NCBI GenBank assembly: GCA_005765155.1
Contig: VCCP01000005.1
Location: forward strand, 1,240,001 to 1,304,000
Source of the DNA: Zelopaecilomyces penicillatus
Lineage: Eukaryota > Ascomycota > Sordariomycetes > Hypocreales > Pseudodiploosporaceae
Direction of reading: 5' to 3'
Length of the DNA: 64,000 nt
Shown here in pieces: positions 32,547 to 42,954 of the stretch; the stretch's first letter is position 1; every line of letters starts with the position of its first letter. The notes under the pieces are model-generated. The model saw only the letters and a program-made list of their open reading frames with translations. It made no database searches and was not told the DNA's origin. The translations under genes were made by a program, and so were the position numbers.

Positions 32547-33418
32547 ATGTCACACTGCCACGACGAACACGCCAGTCACGGCGGCCACGGGCACCATGAC
32601 CATGACCATGACCACTCAGACGACATCATGCCAGCACTGCAGTCGTCGCTTTACGAGCAGATCAACTTTGATGAAATTACAACGTTGAACGAGTCACACA
32701 GGGATGTGGGAAAGGCTGTTGTCAAGAAGACGTGGGCGGAGCGACTCGACACTGAACCTGAGCTAGCCAGCGATGCGGATGAGCAGCTCCTCATGACGGT
32801 TCCGTAAGTGTTCTCTATATACTGTCAAAGGGGGGTTGTCGAAAGCCACCTTATTCAACCCATCTTGTCTTGCAATCAGACATAAAGAGAACAAAATGAA
32901 AAACACATTAAATACATAACATACCTACCTACTCAGAGTTTGCTAAAACCTTCACACATCCTACGTTCTCTCACTCACCACTCTCTTCCAACAGATTCAC
33001 AGCTCAAGTCAAGCTACACTCCATCCTCCTACGCACCTCCGCCTCAGACTCGGCGCCCAAAACACTACACTTATTCATCAACCGTGACGACCTCGATTTC
33101 TCGGCAGCCGAGGAGTCGGACCCAGTGCAGGTGCTAGAGCTGTCCCAGACATCTGAGGTGCAGGAAATCCCCGTCAAGCGCGCGCTCTTTGGCAAAGTGC
33201 AGCGGCTGGTGCTCTTCTTCGTGGACAATTTCGGCGATGGTGCCGAGGATGTATCACGCATTAGCTACGTCGGATTCAAAGGTGAATGGACTCGTCTAGG
33301 TAAGGCGCCGACCAATATCATATACGAGGCGGCGGCGCAACCGGGCGATCACAAGGTGAAGGGAACGGGCATCAATCAGATAGGAAGTGGGATTGGGGGC
33401 AGAGGGCCTGGTATTTAG
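32547..33418 (+). CDS. PITH-domain protein with histidine-rich N-terminus
   Basis: The PITH domain (DUF1000) is the proteasome-interacting domain found at the C-terminus of thioredoxin-like 1; stand-alone PITH proteins occur widely in fungi and animals (PITHD1). Two exons, 32547-32803 and 32995-33418, give 226 residues in phase. Family signatures: LYEQINFDEITTLNES, a DEQLLMTVPFTAQVKLHSI strand pair across the intron, TLHLFINRDDLDFSAAEES, and RISYVGFKGEWTRLGKAPTNIIYEAAAQPGDHKVKGT near the end, which is the most conserved block. The first 26 residues contain eleven histidines (CHDEHASHGGHGHHDHDHDH), a potential metal-binding stretch. Human PITHD1 also starts with a His/Gly-rich segment, so this may be conserved. 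The start at 32547 is the ATG directly before that segment. Confidence 0.92.
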
Positions 33419-33760
33419 GAGAGGTTAAAGCTTTCATAATGGAAATGGCCGTGAACATGTGGACTTCAAATAACATGCAAAACCAATCCTTAACTGTATT
33501 AGATGGTTTGTGTCTACATTGGTATAGCTTGAGCTCCATATTCAAGTGCATGCTGGTGGAAGCTGAGCAAGCACCATTGGCCAATGCCACCACCCGCAGT
33601 ATACCCGGGCGTGGCAGCAACACCATGTCCCAAAATTTCGAGATACACCATACATAGTCGCCGTACAAACCCCAACGCACAACGTCGTCTCGCCATCCAG
33701 TCCACCCACCACCAGCACCAAAACCCAGCCGAACGAAACCGCCTGGTGCTGCAGACCACG
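33419..33760. other. Intergenic, PITH to uL3m gene
   Basis: 342 bases holding the PITH 3' region and the uL3m promoter and leader. The uL3m frame is open from 33584, but that upstream part lacks similarity to the family. No other gene is seen. Confidence 0.45.
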
Positions 33761-34765
33761 ATGCCGCCGCGCCTGCCCATACGGGTGGCCCTGCCACGCC
33801 TTTCAGGCTGCCGTCCCGACACCGGCCGCCGCCTGCTTCTTCCCCTGATCCCACAGCGAGGCGTCAAGTACGGCTGGACAACAGCGCCGCCGCGATCCAA
33901 GCACAAGCGCTTTAACCAGCCCAACTCGGGACTGCCTGCGCTGACGACGGGCCCCGCTGCGGCTCTCAAGCGCCGTGAGAACACAACACCGCTGCGCACA
34001 GGCGTGCTGGCTACCAAGAAGGGCATGACGAGTGTCTTTGTCGGCAAGACTCGCGTGCCCTGTACTGTGCTACAACTCGACCAGGTGCAAGTTGTGGCTA
34101 ACAAAACGAGGGAGCAGCACGGCTACTGGGCGGTACAGATTGGTTACGGTTTTCGACAGGGACGCAACGTCACAAGTCCTATGCTAGGCTACTACGAAGC
34201 TAAGGGTATCGCTCCCAAGGCTGACCTGGCCGAGTTCAAAGTGCGGGATAAGGAAGGCCTCTTGCCCGTTGGCGTACAGCTACTCCCAGATTGGTTCCAG
34301 CTTGGCCAGTATGTCGACGTACGAGGAAAGTCACGCGGACAGGGTTTCGCTGGTGGTATGAAGCGCCACGGCTTCAAAGGTCAGGGAGCATCACACGGTA
34401 ACTCCAAAAATCATCGAACGATTGGTACAACAGGTCCCTCGCAGGGCGGTGGTAGTCGTGTTCTGCCCGGCAAGAAGATGCCTGGGCGGATGGGTAACGA
34501 ATGGAACACAATCCAAAACCTCAAGGTCGTCAAGGTGGACAACGAGCTAGGCGTTGTGCTGGTCAGCGGGCCCGTCCCCGGACCCAAGGGCCGCGTCGTC
34601 CAGCTACAGGATGCTAAGAAGCGCAAAGCCCCTGCGCTTCCCTATCGCCAGAAGGTCCTGGCAGCACTAAGTGAGAGGCATCCCGACTCCGAGGAGGCTT
34701 TGGAGGCGGCGAGGAAGAAGCATCTAGAGATGCAGGCACAGCGACAGGGGCCTGTGGATGTGTAA
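33761..34765 (+). CDS. Mitochondrial large-subunit ribosomal protein uL3m
   Basis: Mitochondrial ribosomal protein L3 (yeast Mrpl9/YmL9), which contacts 23S-like rRNA near the peptidyl-transferase centre. A single exon of 334 residues. The first 60 residues are Arg/Pro-rich with few acids (MPPRLPIRVALPRLSGCRPD), a likely mitochondrial targeting sequence. The L3 core runs from TPLRTGVLATKKGMTSVF to the C-terminus. The signature loop KSRGQGFAGGMKRHGFKGQGASHGNSKNHRT is intact, as are PGKKMPGRMGNE and VLVSGPVPGPKG. I chose the ATG at 33761 rather than the open frame from 33584, because the upstream part lacks family similarity and the chosen start gives a presequence. Bacterial L3 is about 210 residues; fungal mitochondrial forms carry extensions at both ends, as here. 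Confidence 0.93.
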   Translation: MPPRLPIRVALPRLSGCRPDTGRRLLLPLIPQRGVKYGWTTAPPRSKHKRFNQPNSGLPALTTGPAAALKRRENTTPLRTGVLATKKGMTSVFVGKTRVPCTVLQLDQVQVVANKTREQHGYWAVQIGYGFRQGRNVTSPMLGYYEAKGIAPKADLAEFKVRDKEGLLPVGVQLLPDWFQLGQYVDVRGKSRGQGFAGGMKRHGFKGQGASHGNSKNHRTIGTTGPSQGGGSRVLPGKKMPGRMGNEWNTIQNLKVVKVDNELGVVLVSGPVPGPKGRVVQLQDAKKRKAPALPYRQKVLAALSERHPDSEEALEAARKKHLEMQAQRQGPVDV

Positions 34766-35057
34766 GAGCACGCACTGGGAATGAATTGACTGCCTGTATT
34801 GCTGAATGAGGATATCACGCGGAATGTAATGGGGAATAAAAGCGGGCTTTTGTATTATAGATAAGGTATACACATCATACATCTACCACTGCCACTATAT
34901 TGTACAGAACATGACACTTTTTTGAAGTCTCCCCGGCTTCACTTTCTGGTGTGATATGCTGCTCTCTTCGTCCAATTGCCCGTAACCTTGTTCGTCTGTC
35001 CTTCTGCCTCAAACTTCGCCCCCGTTTAACCCTTTTTATTTCGTTTCTTTTTCCCTC

Positions 35058-35809
35058 TTATTTGTTCAACGCACCCTGCTGTCTAAACCCTCTCCTTGAC
35101 TCCTCCTCAAGCGCCGGAACCGGATCCTCCGTGGCAGCCGTCAAGCCCTGGAACGGATCACCTCCATCCAGCAGGTCGATCCGCTCGCCGTCCTCTGTCA
35201 GCAAACTCCACTCCGTCGTCTGGAAGAACGAGCGGCTCGAGGGCCGGTGGCTAGCGAAGCGCATGACGGCGGTGCCCTTTGTGCCTCGGACCGAGAAGCT
35301 GACGTCGATGCGGCCCCTCATCTGGTTCATCTCGCCGCTGATCCAGGGGATCTGGTGTTTGAAGTAGATCTCGTCGCCGAGCAGGGCGCGGGCCTGTGGG
35401 GATGTGCGTAGGGCGTAGAGAGTCGAGGAGATGATGGGTGATGAGGATTTTTGGTAGTTGAAGATAGCTACGGAACAGGCGGCGACGATGGCGAGGAAGA
35501 TGGGCATGGTGCGCCGCCAGCGGAAGCGGACTTCTTCGATATCTAGCCGCGAGGGAAGGGGGACGACCAAGTTAGCAAAACGTCCAATTCATTCCATTGA
35601 AAGAACAGTATTGCACAGAATCACATACCAGGGAGTTCGCGATCCGCCCGCCTCGACATAAGAGGTCCATCACCGACTTTGGGCGCCGGCGTCATCCATC
35701 GTCGCTGCAACACAGCTCGGCTAGAAGTAGGCGACGAAGAAGATGCAGATCCACTGGCTCTACACTGCACAGAGGCCTGCAGCCTCCGTCGGACCATTCG
35801 CGACAGCAT
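35058..35809 (-). CDS. coa1: Cytochrome c oxidase assembly factor COA1
   Basis: COA1 (DUF1783) is an inner-membrane protein needed early in cytochrome oxidase assembly, working with Mss51 and Shy1 in yeast. Two exons, 35809-35629 and 35542-35058, join in phase (…RELPG-DIEEVRF…) to 221 residues. The N-terminus (MLSRMVRRRLQASVQCRA) is basic and amphipathic, a mitochondrial presequence. One transmembrane helix follows at about residues 70-90 (TMPIFLAIVAACSVAIFNY). The intermembrane-space domain has the family blocks SSTLYALRTSPQARALLGD and FKHQIPWISGEMNQMRGRIDVSFSVRGTKG. The last part (FFQTTEWSLLTEDGERIDLL) matches the usual end, after which there is a charged tail. It is tail to tail with uL3m (292 bp apart), another mitochondrial gene. 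Confidence 0.9.
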
Positions 35810-36273
35810 GGCTGCTGGTTTTTTTGGTTTAATTGTGTGTGATTTTCTCGGAAGACGAGGAGAGGTTATTGTGACCGGTTGAGCTGCGTCGTCGTGCTTG
35901 GAGAATAGGCTTAGAGAGCCGTTTTGGAAATTTTAGGTCACCCTCGCTAATATGCATACTAACCCACTGTAAACCACCCATCAACCACCACCTATCAGCG
36001 CAAGTCCAGCTCTGGACAAGCTGCCCGTTTTAGGTGGGCATGTAGCGTCATAAGCCAGACTACAAATCTCCATACAGACAACCTGTTCACATAATCTCAC
36101 TTCTTCTAGCTTCTTTGCTCACCTCTCCCTCCCAAAACATCGCCATATTGCCTTTGCTCCATTTTCTTTCTGCACAGATCCCAATACCCTCTTGCGCACC
36201 CATTCCCTCCCTATGCTATTCCCACCGGTCCGGTCAAGGAAGAGATAGCTTGCGACAAAGCTCCCGCAACACT
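35810..36273. other. Divergent promoter region, COA1 / membrane-protein gene
   Basis: 464 bases between divergent starts. C/T-rich leader sequence lies at 36100-36250. No gene is seen. Confidence 0.45.
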
Positions 36274-37021
36274 ATGTCATCGAGGGGCGCAACCGCTCGC
36301 CTCCGCCGAACCTTCCACTATCCCGATGATGATGGCAATGACTCCGATTCCATGCCGGATGTTATGGATGAGCAAGGTATGTATGCCCTCCAGAAGCCCT
36401 CCTAGCCTGAACAGGCAGACATAAGCAAGAAGGTCCCTATATATATCTACTCTTCCTCTATCTAACCAATGCGCCATCTCTCATGCAACAGAGCAAGAAG
36501 CTTTTATTCAAAACCTAATTGCTGAAAATGCATCCCGCAACGACAGCTTCGCCCGCTTGCTTCTGATCCTTCCGCTATCCGTAACCGTCGTATATATCCG
36601 CCCTCTCCTCCAGGCCTCCACGAGACTCTTCGCCCTTCTTAGCATCACGTCTCTTCTAGCTAGCGCTTTCATACTGCACCGTTTACCAGCAACAGTGACG
36701 GGCATTAAGCCTATCGATGTTTGGATGAGCGGCTCCCAGAAAAGTAATGGTCCAACCAAAAGGGTTGGGAGCCTGGGCGGCTTCCGGACAAGCAGTTCTC
36801 CCCTTGAAACTTATCTTCCATACATGAACTTGGGCTTGTGCGCTTTGCTTATACTGATGGGGATGTTTACCGTCGATAAAACTGCTAGCTTTGTCTGGGT
36901 CAGTGCTGGCAATTTGCCAGCGCTGGTTTACTCGATCATTCTTACGGCTAAGATTTCCATGGCTGGAGTAGATCCGTCAAGAGAGCTTTCTGCTTTGAAA
37001 TATGACTATAAAGGAGCTTAG
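36274..37021 (+). CDS. Unrecognised four-helix membrane protein
   Basis: I do not recognise a named family. Two exons, 36274-36376 and 36492-37021 (donor GTATGT, acceptor CAACAG), join in phase to 210 residues. The first 55 residues are hydrophilic, with a basic start (MSSRGATARLRRTFHYP) and an acidic patch (DDDGNDSDSMPDVMDEQEQE). Hydrophobic helices follow: LLLILPLSVTVVYIRPLL, LFALLSITSLLASAFILHRL, YMNLGLCALLILMGMF and SFVWVSAGNLPALVYSIILTA. A loop of about 50 residues separates helices two and three. The C-terminus (MAGVDPSRELSALKYDYKGA) is short and polar and ends in a Lys-Tyr motif. Such short four-helix proteins are often conserved among filamentous ascomycetes without a known role; ER or Golgi residence is a guess. 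The intron phase and length support a real gene. Confidence 0.75.
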
Positions 37022-37231
37022 AGCCATTCGAAGCTGTGCTAAACAATATAACTAAGTTTTCTTTCGACTCCTATTTCAGATTCCTGGGCCACCTTCAAAG
37101 GCCCATTAGCAAAGTTTGATCGATACATGTGAGAAACTGGACAAGCCTCTATGTTTCCCCACCACTTCCTATTTCCCCCATCCATAGCCAGCCCCGGTTT
37201 CTATTGCCCTTCTATGGCTGTGACATACATG

Positions 37232-40200
37232 TTACATATCTATTGAATCATTGAAACGTAAGATGCCGTGATGCTTCAGCACACCATCAACACCCTTTGG
37301 TGGTCGAGGAAAGGGATCTACCATTGGACTTGAATCGGGGGTGTCGGAAGATTTGTCCATTACCAATGCAAGGCCATGTGATTTAACAGCATCCACCAGC
37401 GCGGGTACCATGTCCTGTAATATGTCAGCCTATCTAATAAAATAAAAACCAATTATTAGAAGAAATTCTTACCAGAAGTCGGGAGTAGCATATTAATCCC
37501 ATTAAATTGTTACTCTGTGCAATTCGGACTGCTTCCTTGATTGATATACTCCGTCTGCCAGTGCTCTGTGTGATGCTCTCATCTCTACCAAGATCATTGC
37601 AAAGGAATACTGGGAAGTTGGGCTGTTTCCAATTCAGTGCAGTGCAAAGGCGTGCATTGTAGCTGCTAAACACCATTGATCGGACAATGTTAGGCGAATG
37701 AGACTGCGACCTTTGTGCACGGGCATGGTCGAAAACTATTGTGAGAATTGCATCCACATAAAGATTGACATCTAGAGCCGGCCCAAGTGCCAACGTCTTT
37801 TCTTCGTCCTGGCCTGGGTATAGAATTTGAAGGTTCAAATGAACACCAAAAGGTAATATCGACAAGGCTTCCTTGAGAGTTATTCCCGCAGTTGCCAGGA
37901 CGTGGTAAATCTCTGCAATGTTTTCGGCCGTCTTCGATGGCAAACCTGGCAACTCAGCGCGACTGGGGCTGTGAGAAGTTATCGCGTCAAACTGTTGAAG
38001 AGACAGTCGACAGACTGGAATATCCAGTCCACCACATTGGATGGTCCACTGCGGCCAGAGGACTGGCACACCATCGCTGGTATACTGGACAAACAGCCTA
38101 ACATAGTCGCCTGACAAGCTTGATCCGGTTATAATAGCACTAGTAGGCTGGTTAAACTGGCTTGTGGCTTTCCAGTATGTCTCAAAGTCTGTGATTTCAA
38201 GTGGTTGTCCTTTGAATGGTTTGATCACTTGTGTGTTGAAACTGATTTGCCCAATTGCCCTCAGACGGGGGTCGAATAGAGGTAGACAACATCTTGAATC
38301 TCCGGATTGCGTCTTGAACGCACCAGGCAACACCACTGTCTTTGCAATAATCTTGGCACCGTACGCAGGAAAGACGTCAAAGTCAAGCGAGAATGTGTCA
38401 AGGTTATCAATCTGAAAGGAGGCAATTCGAGTGTCTTCTTGAAATGGAAGAATGATATTCTTAGGTATAAGATCAGATACCTTTGATGATATTGTGAGTC
38501 GAGCAGCTGGGTACTTCCCATCTTGAAAGAATACCAGTGGCTGTTCGTCTGTGTGTTGAAAACTAATCTGAACAACTGTTTTAGTGTCCAGAAAGTTATG
38601 TCCATATCTTCGGAGGGGAATAATGGGAGGCGGAAGTTCAAGAATTGGGATCGCATCGGGATCCAAGGACATGGGCATGGGGGCGCTGCTGCTTTCCATC
38701 GCATCAAGAGATGGCTGGAGCATGGGAGGGTTTGATCGCGTGCGTCGGTTGAACGGTGTTAGGAGTTTCATGCATTCAAGATGACCCTCCCATGCCGCAT
38801 AGTACATGGCCGAAAGGTCTTTCTCGTCTCGGACAGTCGCATCGACACCAGCTCTAAGAAGTGCTTGAAGGCAATCAACACTGCCCTCACTAGCCGCGTG
38901 GACGAGCGGTGTCCATCCGTACAGTTTGTCGATCTGATCCAGGTCTGCGCCATATTGTTGCAACAGCAGGAGCAAGTCCGGGGTCTGGCTAGACCTTGCT
39001 ACAAGATGCTGAGGATATAGGCCCTCCGCGTCTGGGAGGATGTTGGCTCCATGTTTCAAAAGAAGCTCAACAACTTGTACAGACCCGTGCTCACAGGCCA
39101 AGTTCAATGGAACATGGTCTGCATCTGACACCGGGTCAAGCCGGGCTGATCTAGCCAGAAGTCGTTCAACACAAGTCAAATGCCCATGAATGATGGCGTG
39201 TATCAGAGGAGTAAAGTTGTCATGATCTATCAAATCGATGGTTTTTGCGTTCGCTTGAGTATTCAGGTTAGTTCTTTCGCTCTCACCTTTCCGCGCACAC
39301 TGATGTCATCTACTCGGATAGAGACTTACCATTCAGCAAGGCTTCTAGCATCTCCAAGCGGCCGTGCAAGCTAGCGTAGTGCAGTGGTACTCGTCCATAC
39401 ACATCTGTCCGATCAACAGGCACATTTGCATCGAGTCCCCATTGGAGTACATGTTGCTTCCCGTAGATGGCGGCTTGGTGCAGACAGTTTCTTTCGTTAA
39501 TATCATCGTATGAATGAAGATCGACGAGGCCGGTGTCCAGAAGAACCTGAAGAGCCTCCTGTGGTGCTTCATGGACAGCAGTCAAGAATGTCCTTGTGAC
39601 GCGATCCATCAATGACACATCTCCTTCGCTGGGTTCACTCGCAGACTGCATTTTGATAAGTAGGTCACGCAAGGACTCGAGGTTGCCAGCAATGACAGTG
39701 TCGAGTAAAAGGGTGTCGGCATCTCCCTCATCTGTCCCCATAAAATGTTGACTAGTTACGACATGTCCTGATGTCTGGAAATTGACTTGGATTCCATCTG
39801 ACCAGGCTCCAAGCTCCTGAAGACTGGTTGTGGCCTGGTCTGACAGTTCGCTAATGACTGTTGCATTGAAGAAGGGCTGTACTTCAACAGCTCGAGAGAG
39901 GTAGAGCTCCTTTGTTTTGGACTTTGATGTCTTGTCCCACTTTTTAAGAATCTTTGAAAAAGCTGTGCCGTTTATTTCAACGAACTGTTGGAGCTTGTTG
40001 AGGTCTGTAGCGAACTGCTGGAATCCCTCCTCGAGGGTTGTAAATTTGGACGAACGCCTCGAAACACCTTGCCTTGTCTGGATAACCTTTTTCTTATCTA
40101 AAAGTGTTTTCAGGCGAATTTTGAGCTAGATAATGATGTCAGCCAGTGACAAGCGCCAACGTTCAAAGAAACAGTACATAAATACCTCTGCTTCTTTTTG

Positions 40201-40901
40201 CAAGTAAAATGCGTTCACTTTATCAAGCTCTCGTTCCTGCTCAGGGTTTAGTGATCCCTTCGGGATGTTCATAACGAGTGATGTAGGTGGTGTATGTTAC
40301 CAATTGAAAGAAGAAGGTTGCCTTGTTAGCCTGGAGAGCGGCCTGGGAGTCGACGGGCGTGGCTTGACGGTGGATGTCATTTTGTGCCAAGAGAGTCGGA
40401 GTTGCGGAAAGCTTCTTGATGAGCTACACGGCAATATGTGAGTGGTACAGTTCCCATGGCAGGGACAAGCCCTCTCGGGACAGGGAAGCATAAAACGCGA
40501 AAGGAGTTGGGCAACACAAAGACCGCTCTAAATTGAGCAGAGGGAAAAAGAAAAGCTGAAGGTTCAGATACAGTAGGGTGGTGGGTATGTGTGGGCGATC
40601 GCTTCTCAGCCTCCCCTGTCCATGCTTGTGCCCAGCAACAGCTTGAAGTAGGTCATTGAATGACAGCAGGGATGTGATGTGTTAAATGAGCTCATGTATG
40701 AAGTTTTCATACCTTTTTCAAAGCCTTGTAATTGACGAAGCTCGCAGCATATTCAGGTACTTCAAGCTGACGCTTCTGGATCTGCTTTCCAAATTTCCTG
40801 CAAAAAAAAGACAAGAAGCAATAAGCTTAATGGTCATAGTTTGAGACCGGGGTGGTGTTGGTGTAACTCATTTGAACACAGCAGACAGCCACGACTTACA
40901 T
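37232..40901 (-). CDS. nuc-2: NUC-2/PHO81-type SPX-ankyrin phosphate regulator
   Basis: Ankyrin-repeat CDK inhibitor that senses phosphate shortage and restrains the PHO85/PHO80 (PGOV/PREG) kinase. Six exons beyond the start: 40901-40900 (only AT), 40797-40713, 40423-40301, 40236-40186, 40125-39330, 39253-37473, 37414-37232. They join in phase to 1,006 residues; Neurospora NUC-2 is about 1,066. SPX domain: MKFGKQIQKRQLEVPEYAAS, FVNYKALKKLIKKLSATP, RELDKVNAFYLQKEAELKIR. About seven ankyrin repeats lie at residues 250-480 (YGRVPLHYASLHGRLEMLEA, DNFTPLIHAIIHGHLTCVER, YGWTPLVHAASEGSVDCLQA). The C-terminal glycerophosphodiesterase-like region lacks the HR and HD catalytic pairs (the HD site reads WPQW), as expected for PHO81 rather than GDE1. 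It ends PPKGVDGVLKHHGILRFND. The start codon is split by the first intron. Confidence 0.93.
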
Positions 40902-42954
40902 ATTGCGTCTCGGGTCCCTTTATGGGATTTTGGGGGCTACGCCAAGATATTGAGTTGAGATGGAGGGGGCGAAAAGCGACACAGCTGCAGGCCAGGATGA
41001 ATAGCCAGCAAGCCGGATGAGGCCGGGAAGCTTAGTCGTGAGAAACTCGGACAGCCCTTGGGAGAGCAATTGCCTTTGCTGAGATTGGTGTCAACAGAAT
41101 GGGCCCTTCATGACATAAGAGAAAGAGGCGGAATTTGGTTTTGGATCTGTATCGGGTCCAGGAATTATGTTGTGGAGGACGGAGGTCGGAGGTTGGACAA
41201 ATGCGCTGGCAGACGGTATGGCAGTGATACTCAAGTGCCCACCTCACTGCTACAGCGATGGACCCGTGGATATATGGCTGTCTGGTGGGATTGCTGGGTT
41301 ACAGCTAACCTGAACAAGCTGCAATGGGCGAGAAGCAACCAGGCCGGACCAGGTTGCAGACGAGTCTTCGAGGTTTGGCGGCGTGGGAGGGCAGCAATGA
41401 TAGCCGTGCTGAGGGGTGGTGGGCGTAGTTCTCGATGCTTGATGCTGCAAGCAACCGCCAGCCCGTCTTGGATGTCGGCCGCAGCCTATAGGCCGGTCCG
41501 TCACTGGGAATTCGCCTGGGAGGGAATAGAGACACAGGCTAGATGCATGCGTCTGCTTCTGCGTCAATATCTTGTTACTTCCGGGAGCTCAGTATGATGG
41601 ATGGCCCTGAAAAAAAAACGGTGCAAGGGGAGAGTCGTTGGTGACAAAGTTTAGTCGCCTTGGGTCCAGCAACACGGCAGTGCGCCAACGAGGTCAAATC
41701 ACGGCCGGTGTGCTCCTTCCCTGGGCTTGCTATTATAGCCTATAATAACAGCACGCCTACTATTCTCTATTGGTAGTGCCTCCGTCTCCATACCAAAACA
41801 GCTGAGGTAAATGCCCGCTACTCAGAAGCCTGCTTTTTGCTCGTACATACACACGCCAATCACTCTCGATCCAGTCATGCATACTCGTTCTCTCCGAAGC
41901 GGGGACATTTTGTTGCTCTCAACGGGGTCGTCTAGATCATCGTGAGCTAGCACAATGGCATGGCTGTCGCTCTAATACCAGGTCAGGTCCACGCCACGGT
42001 CCACCCCATGTGATTGGCGTGTCTACACCTACCCAGCACAGCTGAAATAGCCGCTGCTTAGCCGGCTACCAAACAGCTATGGGTTCTCCCACAACAGCCC
42101 AGTAGCCTGTGAACAATAGTGCCTTCTGGCAGAGCGCCCATGTACCAGCCAGCTGGCACACTCTGTTATGCCCAATCACTGACCTGCATTGGACCTCGTG
42201 CTTGAGCGATAAGGTGAGGCTCAATGTTTTGCCATCTCACCATATTACTCTTCTCAACCGACGGCAAGCTGAGGAGATGATTGCATCTGCTACAGACAGG
42301 GTAGGGACACCCACACGGCAGGATGAGGCACAGCCTTTTGCTAAAGTGAGCCAATGTACCACCAAACAAAGGTTTGAAAGTATTCATGCATGCATGTCTA
42401 CCCACTGCACTTCGTCTGTTAGTGTGCTTACAAGATAAATCCCACTCGCCTATGCGTTTCTTTCCCGCAATTGAGAGTTTAACTAGGTTCTGATGCCACC
42501 TCAGAGCAGGACTAACTTAGCGGACTTGACGTTTACTATATTAGCTAGTTTTAGCACAATGCCATGTATTGCAGCTGTTTCAAGTGAAACAAAAGTCGGG
42601 AATGAAGCTTGTGATTTCATATTACATCATCAAATCCGTTGAGGCAACAATGAGCAACCCAACAAAGAGCTGTTCGCCCCCAAACCAGCCCACACCCTCT
42701 TATCATGCATGACAAGATTGAATGGATTACAGTAAACAATGAAGTAGTAGCCAGTGAGAGATCCAAAAGTCCAGATACCACACGACTTGAGCATGAAAAC
42801 CATCTCCTCCTGACACACGTCAACAATCTACCTTTCGGTACCTCCAGTGGATTTTCTTTTCATTAACCAATTGAGCCATCATTAGAAGACCGATTAAATC
42901 GCTCCAACTTGATCCAATTCTTCACCCGCGTGCTTCTAGCGTCTGCCCCGTTAC
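40902..42954. other. Gene-free 2 kb upstream of nuc-2
   Basis: No convincing gene. A 179-codon frame at 41058-41597 has composition of non-coding G/C-rich DNA and no motif. The part near 40902 is the nuc-2 promoter and the part near 42955 the CUE5 3' region. Several CACGTG-like phosphate-response words were looked for by eye, but I cannot claim any. Confidence 0.4.

Noticed and set aside
33584..33760. N-terminal extension of uL3m by 59 codons
   Set aside because: The first in-frame ATG with family-like and presequence character is at 33761; the upstream part lacks similarity.
41058..41597. 179-codon open frame upstream of nuc-2
   Set aside because: No motif, Trp/Arg-rich composition typical of chance frames, and no splice partners.
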